Positions 36,201-49,240 of a stretch of 64,000 nt of DNA are shown here, piece after piece. Position 1 is the first letter of the stretch, and every line of letters starts with the position of its first letter. The translations under genes and the position numbers were made by a program. The DNA is from Bolinopsis microptera (lineage: Eukaryota; Ctenophora; Tentaculata; Lobata; Bolinopsidae): positions 16,277,919 to 16,341,918 of the forward strand of contig NC_087076.1 in NCBI RefSeq assembly GCF_026151205.1, given 5' to 3'. Under the pieces are notes generated by a model, which saw nothing but the letters and a program-made list of their open reading frames with translations, was not told where the DNA came from and searched no databases.

Positions 36201-36587
36201 AACGCTGATCACCAAGCTTAGCGACCCCTACTTAAATTTAATTAAGAAGTGAGGGTCCGCGGTTAAAGAGCGTAAATAGCCTGGGATCTGGTGCCCATTG
36301 TACGGTGGAGCCCAGTGGGGGACTTCCAACTCTAAGGGTGCTATCCGGCAGTCAGTTCGGCACTCATCCTATCCTTCAACATAATTTAATCTTAATTCAT
36401 GGGGTCCCTTTTTCATGCATTTCAACAGCTTTTTATAAGGATTGCTGGAGTTTTTAGTACAGTTTAGCCACGTCAATCGAACAATAATTACGAAGTTAGC
36501 ATTCTTCTGTGCATCTTCGAAGTGTTGCCTTTACTTACGATTTGTCTCTTTCTATATTCTCTTTCAAATTTGGTCTTCTCATTCAGG
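33292..36587. other. Intergenic; X-box-like site near 33375
   Basis: There are 3.3 kb between the divergent cyclic-nucleotide-binding-like gene (minus) and the adipolin-like gene (plus). GTTGCTGTGGAAAC at 33375-33388, about 85 bp upstream of the minus-strand ATG, resembles an RFX X-box, which would suit a ciliary or sperm gene. A locally G/C-richer stretch lies at 36050-36350. None of the open frames (for example 33964-34275) looks like a protein. Confidence 0.4.
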
Positions 36588-39500
36588 ATGAAGGTTTTTG
36601 CTGTTTTCCTGTTGGTTTTACTGCTGGTTGAATCCAGAAAGGTAATCACGAAATTTCGCCTCAGATCGACGTTTTAATTTAGGCATTTAATTCACAAATC
36701 TTATAAACTTCAAATTAAATGACAAAATCAACTCTAGGAATCAGTTTACAGAGATGTATGATTTCAGTGTTTATATTCTATTTTTGGCTTGTCTAGGTCA
36801 TCTCACGATATTCACCAACATTTGTGTTTCAGACGAGGAACAGATCAAAGCTGGGGAGAACTCTGCCAAACTACAAGAAGTTTAACCATGATGTTGAGTT
36901 ACTGCAGGTTAGTTGGTGAACGGCCTTTGAATGCTACCAACCTTAAGCGAAGCATTCTATTTCTGACACTTTTTGCACCTAGCAATACGGTCTAGGATTT
37001 TGGGCCTTACGGCTCACTGTCTGCAGCATTTGGCCGTCTGTCATCAAGAATTCGCAGATTACCCGAGGGACTCGATATTTTTTGAATTTCAGTGCAGCTT
37101 CGATCTCAAATTCCTGTCTAGTGTGTGTTGTTGAAAGCTATACGATAGCCGTCATGATTTAATGTTATTCATTCAAAAACTAGAATTTGATCTGATACTT
37201 GACTCGAGTGGTTATCTCCTTTGTTAGTCAAAGCACGTGCATGCCCGGCCCTATTTAAAACACTGATTTAAACTGCGGTCCAGGAGCTTTATTTTGATAG
37301 AGTTGAGAAGCTACAATCCGACAAGTGCTTGCTATTATTTGAGAGGAGTGGGAGATATACGACGCCATCTCAGTTGGTTGACAATAACAGATCCATGAGA
37401 ACCGTGTCACGTGGCTCAGATAAGATTTGTTCGCATTTATGAGAAAATAGACCGCGTCCTATTGTCCAGGGATATCGTAAAAACCGCGCGACTGTTTTAC
37501 AATGGAGCGGAGATCTTTTTCGAGCGGTGATGAAATTAATGTGGGGAGAAATTAGAATTCGAAGAAGTTTGAACCGATGAAGTAAAGGATAATTACGTAT
37601 GGGGCTTATTTTAATTTTGAAAAAATGAGAAAATAATTTTTTTTTTTCAAAGATGAAAAATACAGCTCAGTAAAGTATTCTTTTTAGAGGCAGAAACGAC
37701 GTTTGTTTTGGAATTGCAAAGTTAAGAGAAACGTTGTTGATATAGATTGTACATATTACGATGCGGAGGTCAGTTCAAACACGAAAAACTTAATCACTAA
37801 CTACTTGTATGTATGTTGCTTTTCATGTAAACCCTCTGATTACAAGCTGATTTCATGCACACTTCGGCTCTTAGCTATAACCATGAGAGAGAGAAAATGT
37901 TTGATTTTCTTTGCACTGACCTCTAGCTTCATGATTTTGTTTCTAAAACGAATATATTCTCTTAATTCTGTTGCTGAATATATAATATGTGTCATGAAAA
38001 CTTTGCTGTTCAGTTTGTAATTTTATATACATTTGTTTCTAATCGCCCCAAAAGATCACCGAAATTTCTGCGCTACGCCAATGATAACCAGTCATCTGTG
38101 CAGGGAGACAGACAGAATATCCCGGGCCAGTCCATTAATCCGGTCAAGTCGTGGGAGACATTTGTCAGTCAGAATGAGGACTCGGACGGTGGAAGTAGTT
38201 TCCAGCAAGACCACAACAATGGTGGGATGTCCACCAAGAGCACTGGAAGTGAGGTAAACTATGCTAGAATCTTCTTAAAATAATGGACAACAATGACATT
38301 GAAATCCAATAGAATGTTTAGACCGCGAAAATTTTTAACCGGGTAAGAGCCACCCAGACCCTCAATCTGGAGCCAGTTTGTTATCTAAATTGGTTTTACT
38401 TTTACTTGAAGAACATGAGCACTTTCCGATCTACCATGCACTGTTTCCTAGAAACATTTACCTCGTTTTTTCCACTATCAATGTAAATGCATTTCGTTGT
38501 TTTTTATCTTTAGACAGATCGGAGTTAATTTTCGTGAGCTTGATAATGAGCCTGATTTTAATTTGATGGTTCGTTTCAGAGGTTCAACACAGTTGAAGTA
38601 ATCCCGGGACCGCGTGGACCGCAGGGACCCCCTGGAATGTTGCTATTGGAGGAATTCGCTGAAACACTTGAACTTATCAAAGGTAACAGCGCAGCATCAA
38701 AATCAATCGTGGCAAATTTGCACCGCTTTTTCTCTAGAATTTTGACGTTTGAATTGCCATGCAATTCATAAATCATTATATTTTCACACTCATTCAATTT
38801 GTGTGTGTGTTTTTAGAGGTGGACGGGGACATTAAAAGATCGAGAAAGGGAAGGTACAAAGCTGGGGGTCCTGTATTGAATATCGTCTTCAGCAACGGAA
38901 TCCGAGCTGGCGATCTGGACGGAACTCTGAACAATGTAATTTCGATTTGATTACTTCATTTTATTCATGACGTCATTTTCCGTAACCAGTCATTTGTTCA
39001 ACCCAGAACGTCTGAAAGTTTGCGACCTGAAATCGAAATCTTGTTAGTCTGATAACTAGGTGTTGTAACAGGTCTTATCTTATTGCATTTGATGAATTGA
39101 AGACAGACACTTGCCACCTATATTAGTATTCTGTTATAATGATGTAAACAGTCTCTACTCCAGTCAGATGAAAGTGATAAAGGAGGCTTCTTTGGCAGCC
39201 TGAAGACCGACATCTACCTGCAACGACTCTCAAGACTTCAGATCAGTAACTTCGTCAGACCACGGGTACATTGCTTCTTAGTTTTTATCTGAAACATATG
39301 TGGCGATGATCTATAATCGTTGAGTTTTGATCTAATTCAGTGATGTCAGATTCAAAGATCTAACAAAATAGTTAGTGTTACTTTGACTAACTTTCCCCCT
39401 GCATTTCAGGCCTCCTCAACCTCCTTCAACTTCAACTCCCGGGTAGATTTCGACCACCGTTCTGGTACCCTCAACGCCCGCCACACCTCAATCTACATTA

Positions 39501-40244
39501 TTTCTGCCACCATAAACCTCCATCGGATGCCCGATGACGTGACCGAGATGCCAGACTTTGAGGACAACATTACCGGGAGGATCTGTATGGATGATAACTG
39601 CTTAATTTGGTAGGTACTAGCTGGACCAGGTGGTGGTAGGGGGTTCTCCTGGTTTTATTCACGTGAACTCCACTCTTATCACATTTCTTTGACTCATGAA
39701 CTGTTGGACCGCTCCAATGAAATGGCGTCGAGTATCTAAGTAAATGTGGATGCTGTCAGTGAGGTAATGATCGTTATCGGTTACAATTCTTGACGATAAG
39801 TAGTTACAAAATATAGTATGACGTTGTTTGTTTGCAGGGCACTGGAGACCAGGACTCCTGTACTACATACCAAATATTCTACTCTTAAACTGGATGGAAT
39901 TGTCCGTGTGGAGGTAAGATTGTGGGATATTTATTATTTATTTTATTTATTCTCTGAGTAAATGATATTTTAGGATGTGATTTGAATTGAGGATATGATT
40001 TTTACTAATTCTATAGTTTTTCGTTGTGAAGGTCTGTTCGACAAAGAAATGTATAAATGTCGCCATGGAATTTGGAATTTATTGCTGAGATGCACCATTA
40101 AATCTTTTAAATGTAGTTCAAACCGTTAAATATTTCCAGGCTGGCAACAAAGTGTTCCTGTTTGTAGAAAACAACTCTGGTCTGAACTTCAAAGTGCTGC
40201 GAAGTTCCACGTTTTCAGCCTACGCTGTCGGAAGTGGAGGTTGA
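36588..40244 (+). CDS. Secreted collagen-like plus C1q/TNF-like protein (adipolin/erythroferrone family)
   Basis: There are ten coding exons: 36588-36641, 36833-36907, 37688-37720, 38014-38253, 38580-38682, 38817-38935, 39164-39265, 39410-39609, 39838-39913 and 40140-40244 (TGA). All phases agree and the total is 1107 nt, 368 aa. The product starts with a signal peptide (MKVFAVFLLVLLLVES). It has basic sites that proprotein convertases could cut (RQKRR at 44-48, NRPKRS near 64, KRSRKGR at 175-181), a short collagen stretch GPRGPQGPPG near 143-152, and a C-terminal jelly-roll domain (about 185-368). That domain contains GRICMDDNCLIW, LDGIVRVEAGNKVFLFVENN and a final FSAYAVGSGG. Order and ending match adipolin (C1QTNF12) and erythroferrone, hormones that in vertebrates act on metabolism and iron. 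A ligand role here is inferred. Exons 3 and 4 are the least certain. Confidence 0.82.
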
Positions 40245-42136
40245 CTCTGAAAAATCCCGTCTTTTCCTTAGTCTTAGATCAGAACCGTGAAAACTGCTTG
40301 CAAAACTGGAGCCAACATTAGCTCCCTTGCCCATGTGCTTGTGTAAACGTTGACCGAATTGTAGAAAGAAAATGTCTCGAACAATTCTCAATTCTACTCC
40401 GGAGAACAAAAAGTGTGAAAGAATAATTGGACACAAAAAGACTTGATCATTATTTGTAACACCCACTGGAGTAATTTTGTTAACTCTGGCAAAAATGAGT
40501 TTTATCATTTTTTCTATCTGTGTGCCATTTTTGTTCTTATGATTACATACTCAGTCGTAAATCATAATTAAGTTTTGAACTTGAATTATGAAGGTATGAA
40601 CATTCATTTTTAAGAGTCAGATTCAGCTTGCTTTTGCATTTTTGTCTGTGACAGCATAGTATTACTATTAGTTTATCTGTTTGTACTTGTATTTTAATTT
40701 ATTTGTTACCTATTAGTAAAAAACTAAAATTGAAAGATGGTTAGTTTTAATCCTGTCTTGAATCCAAATACCTCTTGACTAGCAGCATTCCATTTACATT
40801 TTTATCATACCTGAGCACCCTTCAAAGAAAGTGGGGAAAAATTTCGGCAGAACATTCAACATTGTATGATACCCTTACCCTGCCAGTGCCATGCCCCATG
40901 CGGCATTTACAAACGTTTTAACACATCTATTTTAATATTTTAGGTATTCAGGTTAATTTCACGCTCAACTATTTCATATTTATTAGCTTGAACGTCTACA
41001 ACCTACTAAAGGGTGCTCATGCAAAGCTTCGCCTTCACTATCAATAGGTGCACTATTTCCCTCCCATACAGTTACATGATTTCAATGTTTTCGTTAATCG
41101 TGAATGTCAAATTACCCCTAAAGCGTGAACAGACAGGAACGTTTAACTTGGAATGGAACAATTTATGGCTAAAAGTTCTCCCGTTAATTTATATTATGTA
41201 TGTTAGAATTTATTATTATATAACCCTTGTTGAACAGTACAGTGGTACTGTCACATAGTAAACTATATACTCCGATCGAGTATACGCTGCGCTCTCAGTC
41301 TAAGTCTAACCAGGGCAGAAGAAACTGGAAATGTTCCCCCAATGCGTACTGAGATAATGATATTTACTGTTATTCTTGTCCAAACTTGACGGCACAGTCT
41401 GGGTCACGGACTATGCTGTACGTGTGTGGGGTAGATAATCTTGCTGTGATACAGCTCTATTACATACTACAAATTTGGGACGTAACAAAATCCAAAACTC
41501 GTTTCAGTTTGTAGTATAAAGTTTTCTGACTTAAGCTTTTAAGGAAGGGGTAGTTCGTATTATATATATAAGGTTGAACTTGAAGCTTGGGTTGCGTGGC
41601 TGATTAGATTTTGCCTACTCTGATCTGTGAGACTGAGTGTGTCCGAGCGTGCTAAATCACTTAACACTCGAACTTCGAGGTGTTTCTAAAAGGCCCCCGA
41701 CGCCGGACACGACACTCGACAGTTGGAACCAACTTGCAACTTAAATCGATGTATTTCCTTGAATTTTAACATATATGCTTCCTAGTTAGGGATTGGGTTA
41801 GGGTCGGGGTCAGAGTATACTTATAGGGGTTTGATTAGTCGCTCCCTCATCTAGAGAACACGTTTAGCATTTAGGTAAGTCACGTGATAGTCCAGTGTAC
41901 CGTGGACGCGCACCATGACAGCTAAGGGGCCATATTTGATATTGTAATTAACATTAAAACGTCCGCCGAAATCGCCCAGAGTTCTTTTATGGCGCAAGTT
42001 ATATCTCCACCGAAAGCACACTCCCCAAATTGATGCATTGCTGTAACTTCTTTCAAACTTCATGAATGGAGATAAAATCTTTTACAATGTTGAATGTATT
42101 CAGAATTAATCATTAATATGTGATATGCAATTATAC
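40245..42136. other. Intergenic, no gene seen
   Basis: AT-rich sequence between the adipolin-like gene and the transposon stack. It contains no long frame with protein-like composition and no clear repeat except a short AT microsatellite near 41560. Confidence 0.5.
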
Positions 42137-42201
42137 TAGGGGGTGCACGATAAAAATAAACTTGCTCGGATTTTTAAAATTTTTGTACCATTGTTTTCTA
42201 G

Positions 42202-42291
42202 TTCACATAGCCATGTGCCTACGCGTACTGCGTGACGCGCTTGTTTCACGGTCGCGCGCTACTGCAAGCGAGAGGGCTCTGGTTAGAGCAA
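42202..42291. mobile_element. 90-bp miniature element with 9-bp target duplication (copy 1)
   Basis: It runs from TTCACATAGCCATGTG to GGTTAGAGCAA and is flanked by GTTTTCTAG on both sides (42193-42201, 42292-42300). It is rich in CG dinucleotides. Two other copies occur at 58604-58667 and, split, at 43672-57997. A 9-bp duplication is typical of Mutator-like elements, but the superfamily is not proven. Confidence 0.75.
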
Positions 42292-42620
42292 GTTTTCTAG
42301 AGACTGTGAAAAGTTTCGCAATACCAAATTTGTTATACCTTTTCGGAAAGATCAGTGAGTTTCGCCTAGGTGCCATATTTGATGGTGCGCGGCTTTTGGA
42401 GCAAAAGTAGCTGTAAAAGTCGCGAAATTCGTTGATTTTTGTCGTATTATTCTGTCATATCTTCGGTTCCTTGATTGAGATCATTCTGAAAATTGGCGAA
42501 GACCTTCCAATAGGGCTATTTTCACAACTGTCCGAAAAATACGCTGCTTTTACATTTTAGCTGTAAAATAATGTTTGATGGTTGGATATGCTTAAAATTT
42601 TTCGAACACTTTCCTTGTAA

Positions 42621-42924
42621 CAGTGGAATTCCCACCTACGAGTTAAAACTGAAAGGTGGCGCGCCTGATGATAAGGTATGATAATGTCTTGATTCACGAT
42701 GTCAATCCTTCGCATCTCGCCGATCTGTGGTTGCGAGAAGCATTATTGGATGCGCGCGCGCGACCCAGTAGTGCATCGCGCTACAAGATAATGTCAGCCT
42801 TGCGGCGTGGCTGACATTACACATTATGCATTAGCTTTCATTACGTTTGAATTATCGCATATATACTCTGCATACACCGCGCCACCTTTCAGTTTTCACT
42901 CGATCGTAGGTGGGAACTTAACTG
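42621..42924. mobile_element. 304-bp MITE with TAA duplication (Harbinger-like)
   Basis: Ends CAGTGGAATTCCCACCTACG and its inverse (CGTAGGTGGGAACTTAACTG) flank 304 bp, with TAA on both sides (42618-42620, 42925-42927). The other arm of the outer element, near 58765-58780, has the empty site (inverse of TTGTAAGTCTATAAGTAAGC) with a single TAA, which proves the insertion. A 3-bp TWA duplication is the signature of PIF/Harbinger. Confidence 0.88.
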
Positions 42925-43811
42925 TAAGTCTATGAGTAAGCTTGCCAATTTTTGTTAAAATTGGATCAAGGGAAGGTTACTCAATACGCATTTGTTTCAA
43001 GAATTTTGTGCTGGCCGGAATTAGCGCTAAAAAACCATCCAACAGTCGGCACGCGCGGCTCACTGTCGATGGCGCACTACCTAATACAACGATTCCCCCG
43101 TTCAATTTTGGTCGAATAACGCCAATTTAGTGCAAAATCAAGCAAGTCTAGTTGTAAACAAATTTCATACTATCACTATCAAATTGGATGTGCTATCGCA
43201 TTTCGGTGGAGATATAACAGCTGCGCCTAGTACTTTTATTTAGCATTGTCAATTGTAATATAGTCATATTGCATATATACATTAATAATAAACACTACAA
43301 GTATTGCAAATTTGGTGTTGATACTGAGCTTGAGCGCAAATTTGAGAACTTCGTCGTTCCGGGCCGCGTTGCAAGTGCAATACTGCATGCAATATCATGT
43401 GTGCTTCGTTTTGACAAGATTGTAGCATTAACAATTGAGCATGCAGACAGCAAAGCTAAACGGACTGTGAACTAAAAAAGGTTAGCATCGTAAATTTGAC
43501 AGGTGGGACCAAATTTAATTTAATTTGACCTTATTAGGCTTTTTCTGTTCATTGCAATTGAAGCTGCGGCAGAATAATTGTAAGTTTATAAACTAACAAA
43601 ACGCGCGCCGAGTTGGACTCACATGCAATATGCATGACGGTTTGAAACAAGTATTTATATTACCCGTTAACTTCACATAGCCATGAGTCTACGCGTATAC
43701 TGCGTGACGTACTTGTTTCACAAGTAAAATAGTTAAATAATCCTATGTCGCCTTTGGCGGTTGCGTGCTGCTGCAAGCAAAACACAGGAGGAGCAAAGTG
43801 CAAAGAAACTG

Positions 43812-44060
43812 TCACTAACTGCTACAAACTGCCACTAACTGCTACAAACTGCCACTAACTGCCACAAACTGCCACTAACTGTTACAAACTGCCACTAACT
43901 GGTACAAACTGCCACTAACTGCCACTAACTGCCACTAACTGCTACAATCGCGCCCACGCACTGCGCGCGCAGTTTGCAGCAGTTAGTGGCAGTTTGTAGC
44001 AGTTAGTGGCAGTTTGTAGCAGTTAGTAGCAGTTTGTGGCAGTTAGTGGCAGTTTTCTGC
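43812..44060. repeat. Palindromic array of ACTAACTGC/ACAAACTGCC units (left end)
   Basis: A 20-bp unit (CCACTAACTGCTACAAACTG) is repeated about six times. It is followed by a GC-rich hinge (TCGCGCCCACGC, GCGCGC) and then the same unit on the opposite strand for about 90 bp. Confidence 0.9.
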
Positions 44061-45238
44061 AGTTGCGCCGAGCCTTTTAGCAATTTGTCTTTGGCGCCTT
44101 ACATGCCACATGACTTATTGACATTGTATAATTGGTCTAAAAACAATTTTGTATTATTAGAAAATATATGAATTTGGGACAAAATAATTTACTATCGAAG
44201 GAAACAAATATAAACTTTTTGACAAGAAAAGCGATTATCAACTAGTACTACAGTTACACAAACACTGCATGGCAATACGATTAAATTAAATCCGGGTATC
44301 GCTATTAGTATTGTGCTATTGTGCCAAAATTACAATATTATATGGTCAATCGTAATCATTTGCAATTTGGAAGACCCCTCTGCTGATATGTAAACGACTC
44401 CTTATACTAACTTGATTGTAGCAAACCGCGTGATGTTTATTGATCATCAGTTCGATAGGACGATAGTTATGAGAAAAGCTACAAAACTACAATTTCCATT
44501 ACCAAAGTTTTAGAACTAAACGCTTGATTGAGGGTTCAGAACTTTATTTGAATAACAGGGCCTCCCACGGATTGAACAGTTTTGTGCGGAGAAAGAAGTG
44601 AAGAGAGTACGAAGCCAAAGAGTTCTCCGACAATTATTCCCGCCAGCCTCGCCGCAGCAACGCCAACAGCAAGCAGGGACTTATCCATGCAACATATATA
44701 AGTATATACAACGCTGATCCAGAATGGACATGCCACGGTACCACTATAATATTTGTGATTTGCTTCGATTCTCCGTGATACTGATAGCACTAGCAGTAGC
44801 AGAATTTGCTGCTTGTAATTCCTGGGCGTTGCTAAACCTGTCATTCCGCCCTTATCCGCCCTTCCTACCTATCTGCTATAGACATATTTTTAATCGCCAT
44901 AATATGTTCAATGTTAAATCAATGTGTTTAACTTAATAAATGCAAAAGCCTGAGCGAGGTTACCCAGGTAAATTAATCTTTGCAAGTTGAATTTGCGTTT
45001 CTGAAACTACTCTCTGCACTGGTAATTGTATTTAAAAGGGAACACAAAATGATGTACGTGACCAAAATTATTCCCCGCGCGACGCGATAAGATTTAATTC
45101 TCTTTCAGCATTCAGTTTCAGTTAATTCTGGGTAATTCGCGCGTAAAATCATATTGGCACGTGTGCGTTCCATGTTCTCAGAATTAGGCAACGGTAAGTT
45201 TATAATCTTTAACTTTAACTGTTTGGAAACAGGTGTTG

Positions 45239-45466
45239 TTATTTTATGCTGGGAATCCCAAAAAGTGCTTGATCGGCCAGTTCATCATTGTGTCTCGCTA
45301 AATACTTGGCTAGTTTCATTATGCTTCGACTAATCATCACTGTTGGATTGGGGATGGTATTCAACTGTTGAGGGCTTACTGTAACAACCATTGATACGCT
45401 TATAGTTATCAAACAGCAACTAACCGATATCCAATGGGTCTCAGCCATAGAACAATACAGGCTCAA
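45239..45466 (-). CDS. Small hydrophobic-start ORF, left-arm copy
   Basis: A 75-codon frame, MSLYCSMAETHWISVSCCL onward, has a hydrophobic segment (CCLITISVSMVVTV) followed by a polar tail ending ALFGIPSIK. It could be a secreted or membrane peptide. An inverse copy with the same protein except two extra residues (KS) sits at 53782-54015. Because the non-coding DNA around it is equally similar, conservation between arms does not prove selection. I do not recognise the family. Confidence 0.25.
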   Translation of the reverse strand: MSLYCSMAETHWISVSCCLITISVSMVVTVSPQQLNTIPNPTVMISRSIMKLAKYLARHNDELADQALFGIPSIK

Positions 45467-47465
45467 TTCGGTGGCTCGGAAAAGTATAATCTATAATATT
45501 GAAAGGTTCATGCGCAAATTTACCTAGTTTAGCCGTCATTGATTAGGTACAGACCGACGGAATTGCTCATCAGCAGATCTTGCGCTTCCGCTGCTGTATC
45601 GGACGTCTGTGATCAAAGCAGTAAAGTCGACCTCCCATAAATTGACAACAGGATGTCCCCTGATTCTCCTAGGTTTCTAGATAGAAGTCGACTATTTATG
45701 CTCAATTCTCGAGCCGATAATAGTCTTGCTTAGATTTTCAGACAATAGTCTTAAGATTCCTGTTGGTATCATCGGTGTAATTTATTACAAATATTATCTG
45801 TTGACTGTTCACCTTAAAGTTAGCAAATTTTGCTTTTCGCAATTGAAACTATAAAAGCGATATGATTAGTCTTGCCAACAAAAGGTGGCTCGAGCTCCAT
45901 TCCCCCCTACATTCAGTAGGGTTTTGTGTTCACCCGGCTTATATATCAGGGATATGATAAACACACGAATCAGGATGTCTGGAAGGAGTTTCTAGATGTC
46001 ATGGACACGTGGTGTGACGGCGCAACAAAGAAGAAGATACTTTAATTTCGCAGTACACGTTCTACCGAGAGAAAAGAGGCTTATTCTCTACTGACGCTGC
46101 GTCAAGTTTTAGCCAAGATTCTGACGGTCCAGTCTCTTGGTGGAGCAACTTCGGTTGAGAGGTACCCGAACTACAGAGTTTTCCAATGAAAGCGCTGTCG
46201 CAATCGACATCAGCCTCACCCTGTGAGACGAATTGGAGCTTGTACGACTGGGTGATAACAAAAAAAGAAACCGCCTCACAGTTAACAAGCAGCGAGACCT
46301 TATTAATATTATTATTTATGTTATTATATTTATGTTATTATATTTATGTTAACACAAGTTTGCGTCTTATGAAAAATTCACGAATTAAGGAGCAATAATT
46401 TTATTATTATTTGCTTATTGCTATACTAGTGACTTATTTTTATTCATTATTGTTTATTTACTGTCTAATTCCGACAACATAGTTTTATCTCATTGTATCC
46501 ATTTAAAGTTAAAAAACGGACATTAAAATGAACGCTCGGAGCCCGGAGGCATTCAAACGTTTACGTACGGGCGTTGACTTGAACGTAAATGGGCAGGACT
46601 ATTTAACTTTAAGGTTAAACGGATATTTATATATGTACGCTATGCCCTAGCTGGGGCCTCTTCTCAGACTCTCGAGTGTTCAATTTGAATTGGTGTCGAT
46701 TCAAAATTAAAGTTAATTAAAGTTCAATAAGATAAACTTATCATTGCTGGTTTGATTTTGGAACCTTCTCTAGACCTAGTAATTTTGGAATTCGTAAGTT
46801 ATGTGCGAGAGTAGCTTCCCAGTCCCACGTCAAAGTGATTTATAGATTATCCTTATTTTTAAGGGAATCGTTAGGTATTCGTATACTTATAGTATAGTTT
46901 TATTACCTATTACACGTACGTGACCAATATTATTCCCCGCGCGATGTTATTACAAATTAGATTCTCTTTCACTTTGATCAGTTTCTTTCAAAAACAGATT
47001 CGCGCGTCAAACTCAAATATATTTAGTTTGCACGCTTTTGGTACTCCCAAAGTACGTCCAAAATGCAATTCTGTGAATTGCATTATTATAAATTTATAGT
47101 CATAGGTAATAGGCTCCATGTCATTGTCCACAGGACTGGTCACCGTTAACATTGTTTAACTTAAACTGGTTGGAAAACGCGGATGTGATATGAAAAATAA
47201 TGTTTATCGCTTTGCCATTCGGCCGGTAGAATTAGATCAGAAAATCATGCGGATACCGATAAGACGATAAAACAGTTATCGAATTTTATACCTTTACCTA
47301 AGGCTAATGGTGATGCAACGCTAATGGAATACCTTGATCAGAAAGAAGTAAGAACTTTTGCTTTTGGCAAATCTAAAAACCACGGAAATTTTCAGCGACA
47401 TCAACGCTAAAAGTAAAATCGGAAACGATTTTCACTTCAAGATCTACTTAGAGAAAGGGTAATCT

Positions 47466-48828
47466 TACTGTAGTGCGACACGTACTGTAATGCGACACGT
47501 ACTCTAGTGCGAAGTCCGACAAAAACACCCTCTGTCGCACTAGGGTACGTGTCGCACTACCATCCAGGTAGCGTAGGTACTCTACTGCGACAAAATATCC
47601 TGACTTATTTCCAAGCTCAGGTCACATCCTATCCTTCTTATGGACATTAAGTGATTCGTCGGGTCGGTTCACGTCACTTATTTCGAATTGATCTTGCGAA
47701 TACGATTCGTCGGTTCACATCACGTGTTTCGAAGTGATCCACTGATCACAATTCCTTCGGGTCAGTTCAAGCCACGTAAGCAGAGTGTGATCCACCGGGT
47801 AACTCTTAAGCAGCATATGATCCTCATTCCTATCACACGTATCGTATGAAGGTATATCTCCGATTTGGATAACAAGTTCATATTCTTGGGCCATATATAA
47901 AGTCACGATGATTCTACCAAAGCATCGAACAACATCAACATGTATTCTTCAATCACCTCCATTCCTGGACGCACTACTGGTTCAAGAAACCGTTATCCAC
48001 GACGGTACCGCTACTGCCTGGATAATTAGAAGCGCGACGACAGGACCTACTGGCGATCCACTGGAAGATCTGCTCCGGACGTCTCAGTCTGATGAACGAC
48101 ACTACTGTGACCAGTACGAGACTTATTCCCACCCTCCTACTCCTGCAGCAAACTCTGTCCACACAGCAAAGCAGCATATGAAACGGAAAGCTTCCGATAT
48201 GACCTCCCTACGAAACACCTAATTGCTGATGCTGTTGGGACATTATGAAGCCCTCTTGGATGAGCTCCTTGCTTTTGGAGTCGACCCCTCAATCTGTCAT
48301 GAGTGACTACGAGAGAGCCCTGATAAAACGCTGTGGAGACAACCTGTATACTTACCAAGATAGGATGCTTCTTCCACCACAGCAAGCACTTTGGAGGAAG
48401 ATGCAGCATCATGACTAAGTCCCGGATTACAACGCAGAGAACTCAGCAGTACGGAAGTACTTTAAGATGATCGGTGCTATTGCCTTCGAGGACCTATCTT
48501 CGTGGACCTAATCTTCGTGGATTGTAATCTTTGATTTTATATTTAACCCCATATTTACTCATACACGGACTAACACTCTGTCATTAAAACTTTAAAATGG
48601 AAAGTCAAATTTTTATTGCGTAAAGTGTTTTGTCGCACTTTAGTTCGTGTCGCACTACAGTCCAGGTAGCGCACTGTAGTGCGACAGTGTCGGCCTTGAA
48701 ATTTCTCTGTCGCACTAGGGTACGTGTCGCACTACGATCCAGGTAGCGTACTCTACTGCGACAGTGTCGATCTTGGAGGTTTCGTACTAGGGTACATGTC
48801 GCACTAGAGTACGTGTCGCACTACAGTA
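47466..48828. mobile_element. Inverted-repeat element of GTGCGACACGTAC units
   Basis: TACTGTAGTGCGACACGTAC begins it and the inverse GTGTCGCACTACAGTA ends it. Further GTCGCACTAGGGTACGTGTC-type copies lie within both ends. It interrupts the left palindrome arm only; the right arm at 50518-50585 has unrelated 65 bp instead. An open frame of 104 codons at 47908-48222 (MILPKHRTTSTC...) has no recognisable domain. Confidence 0.75.
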
Positions 48829-49024
48829 CGTGAACCGAACTGCTGAAGGTAATTCGTTAGAAGGCTTACATCTCGATCCCGGGGTGCGGATAGAAGAAAA
48901 CATTATTTATAGTCTTGGACACTTATAACTAGCTGATAGCACAGACTACGTTTTTGTTAGGAAGAATTAGGGTCCGCAAATATGATGTCATTGTCAAAGT
49001 ATGAGTATTTACTTTGATAGACAC

Positions 49025-49240
49025 CCGGCTTAGTTGTAGTGAACGTAGGTACGGAACGTTCACTAAAAATAGTTTGTGAACGCGTTCGCTAAAAGATTTA
49101 ACGTTCGGAACATAAGGTAAAGGAACGTTAATCAGATTTGAAATATTAACACGTCGACACGCCATCGTTTCCCGCATTTTACTTGTTCTAGATGAGTTAG
49201 AAGAGTTTTAGCGCGCGTGCATGCCACGTGTCAGCAAGAA
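49025..49240. repeat. Dispersed repeat with AACGCGTTCACAAACTATTT core, loop copy
   Basis: It contains GGAACGTTCACTAAAAATAG, TTTGTGAACGCGTTCGC and GACACGCCATCGTTTCCCGC. Other copies, on the opposite strand, are at about 52745-52965 and 54680-54790. GTGAACGTTCC-type pieces inside it are self-complementary. No target duplication was located. Confidence 0.7.
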
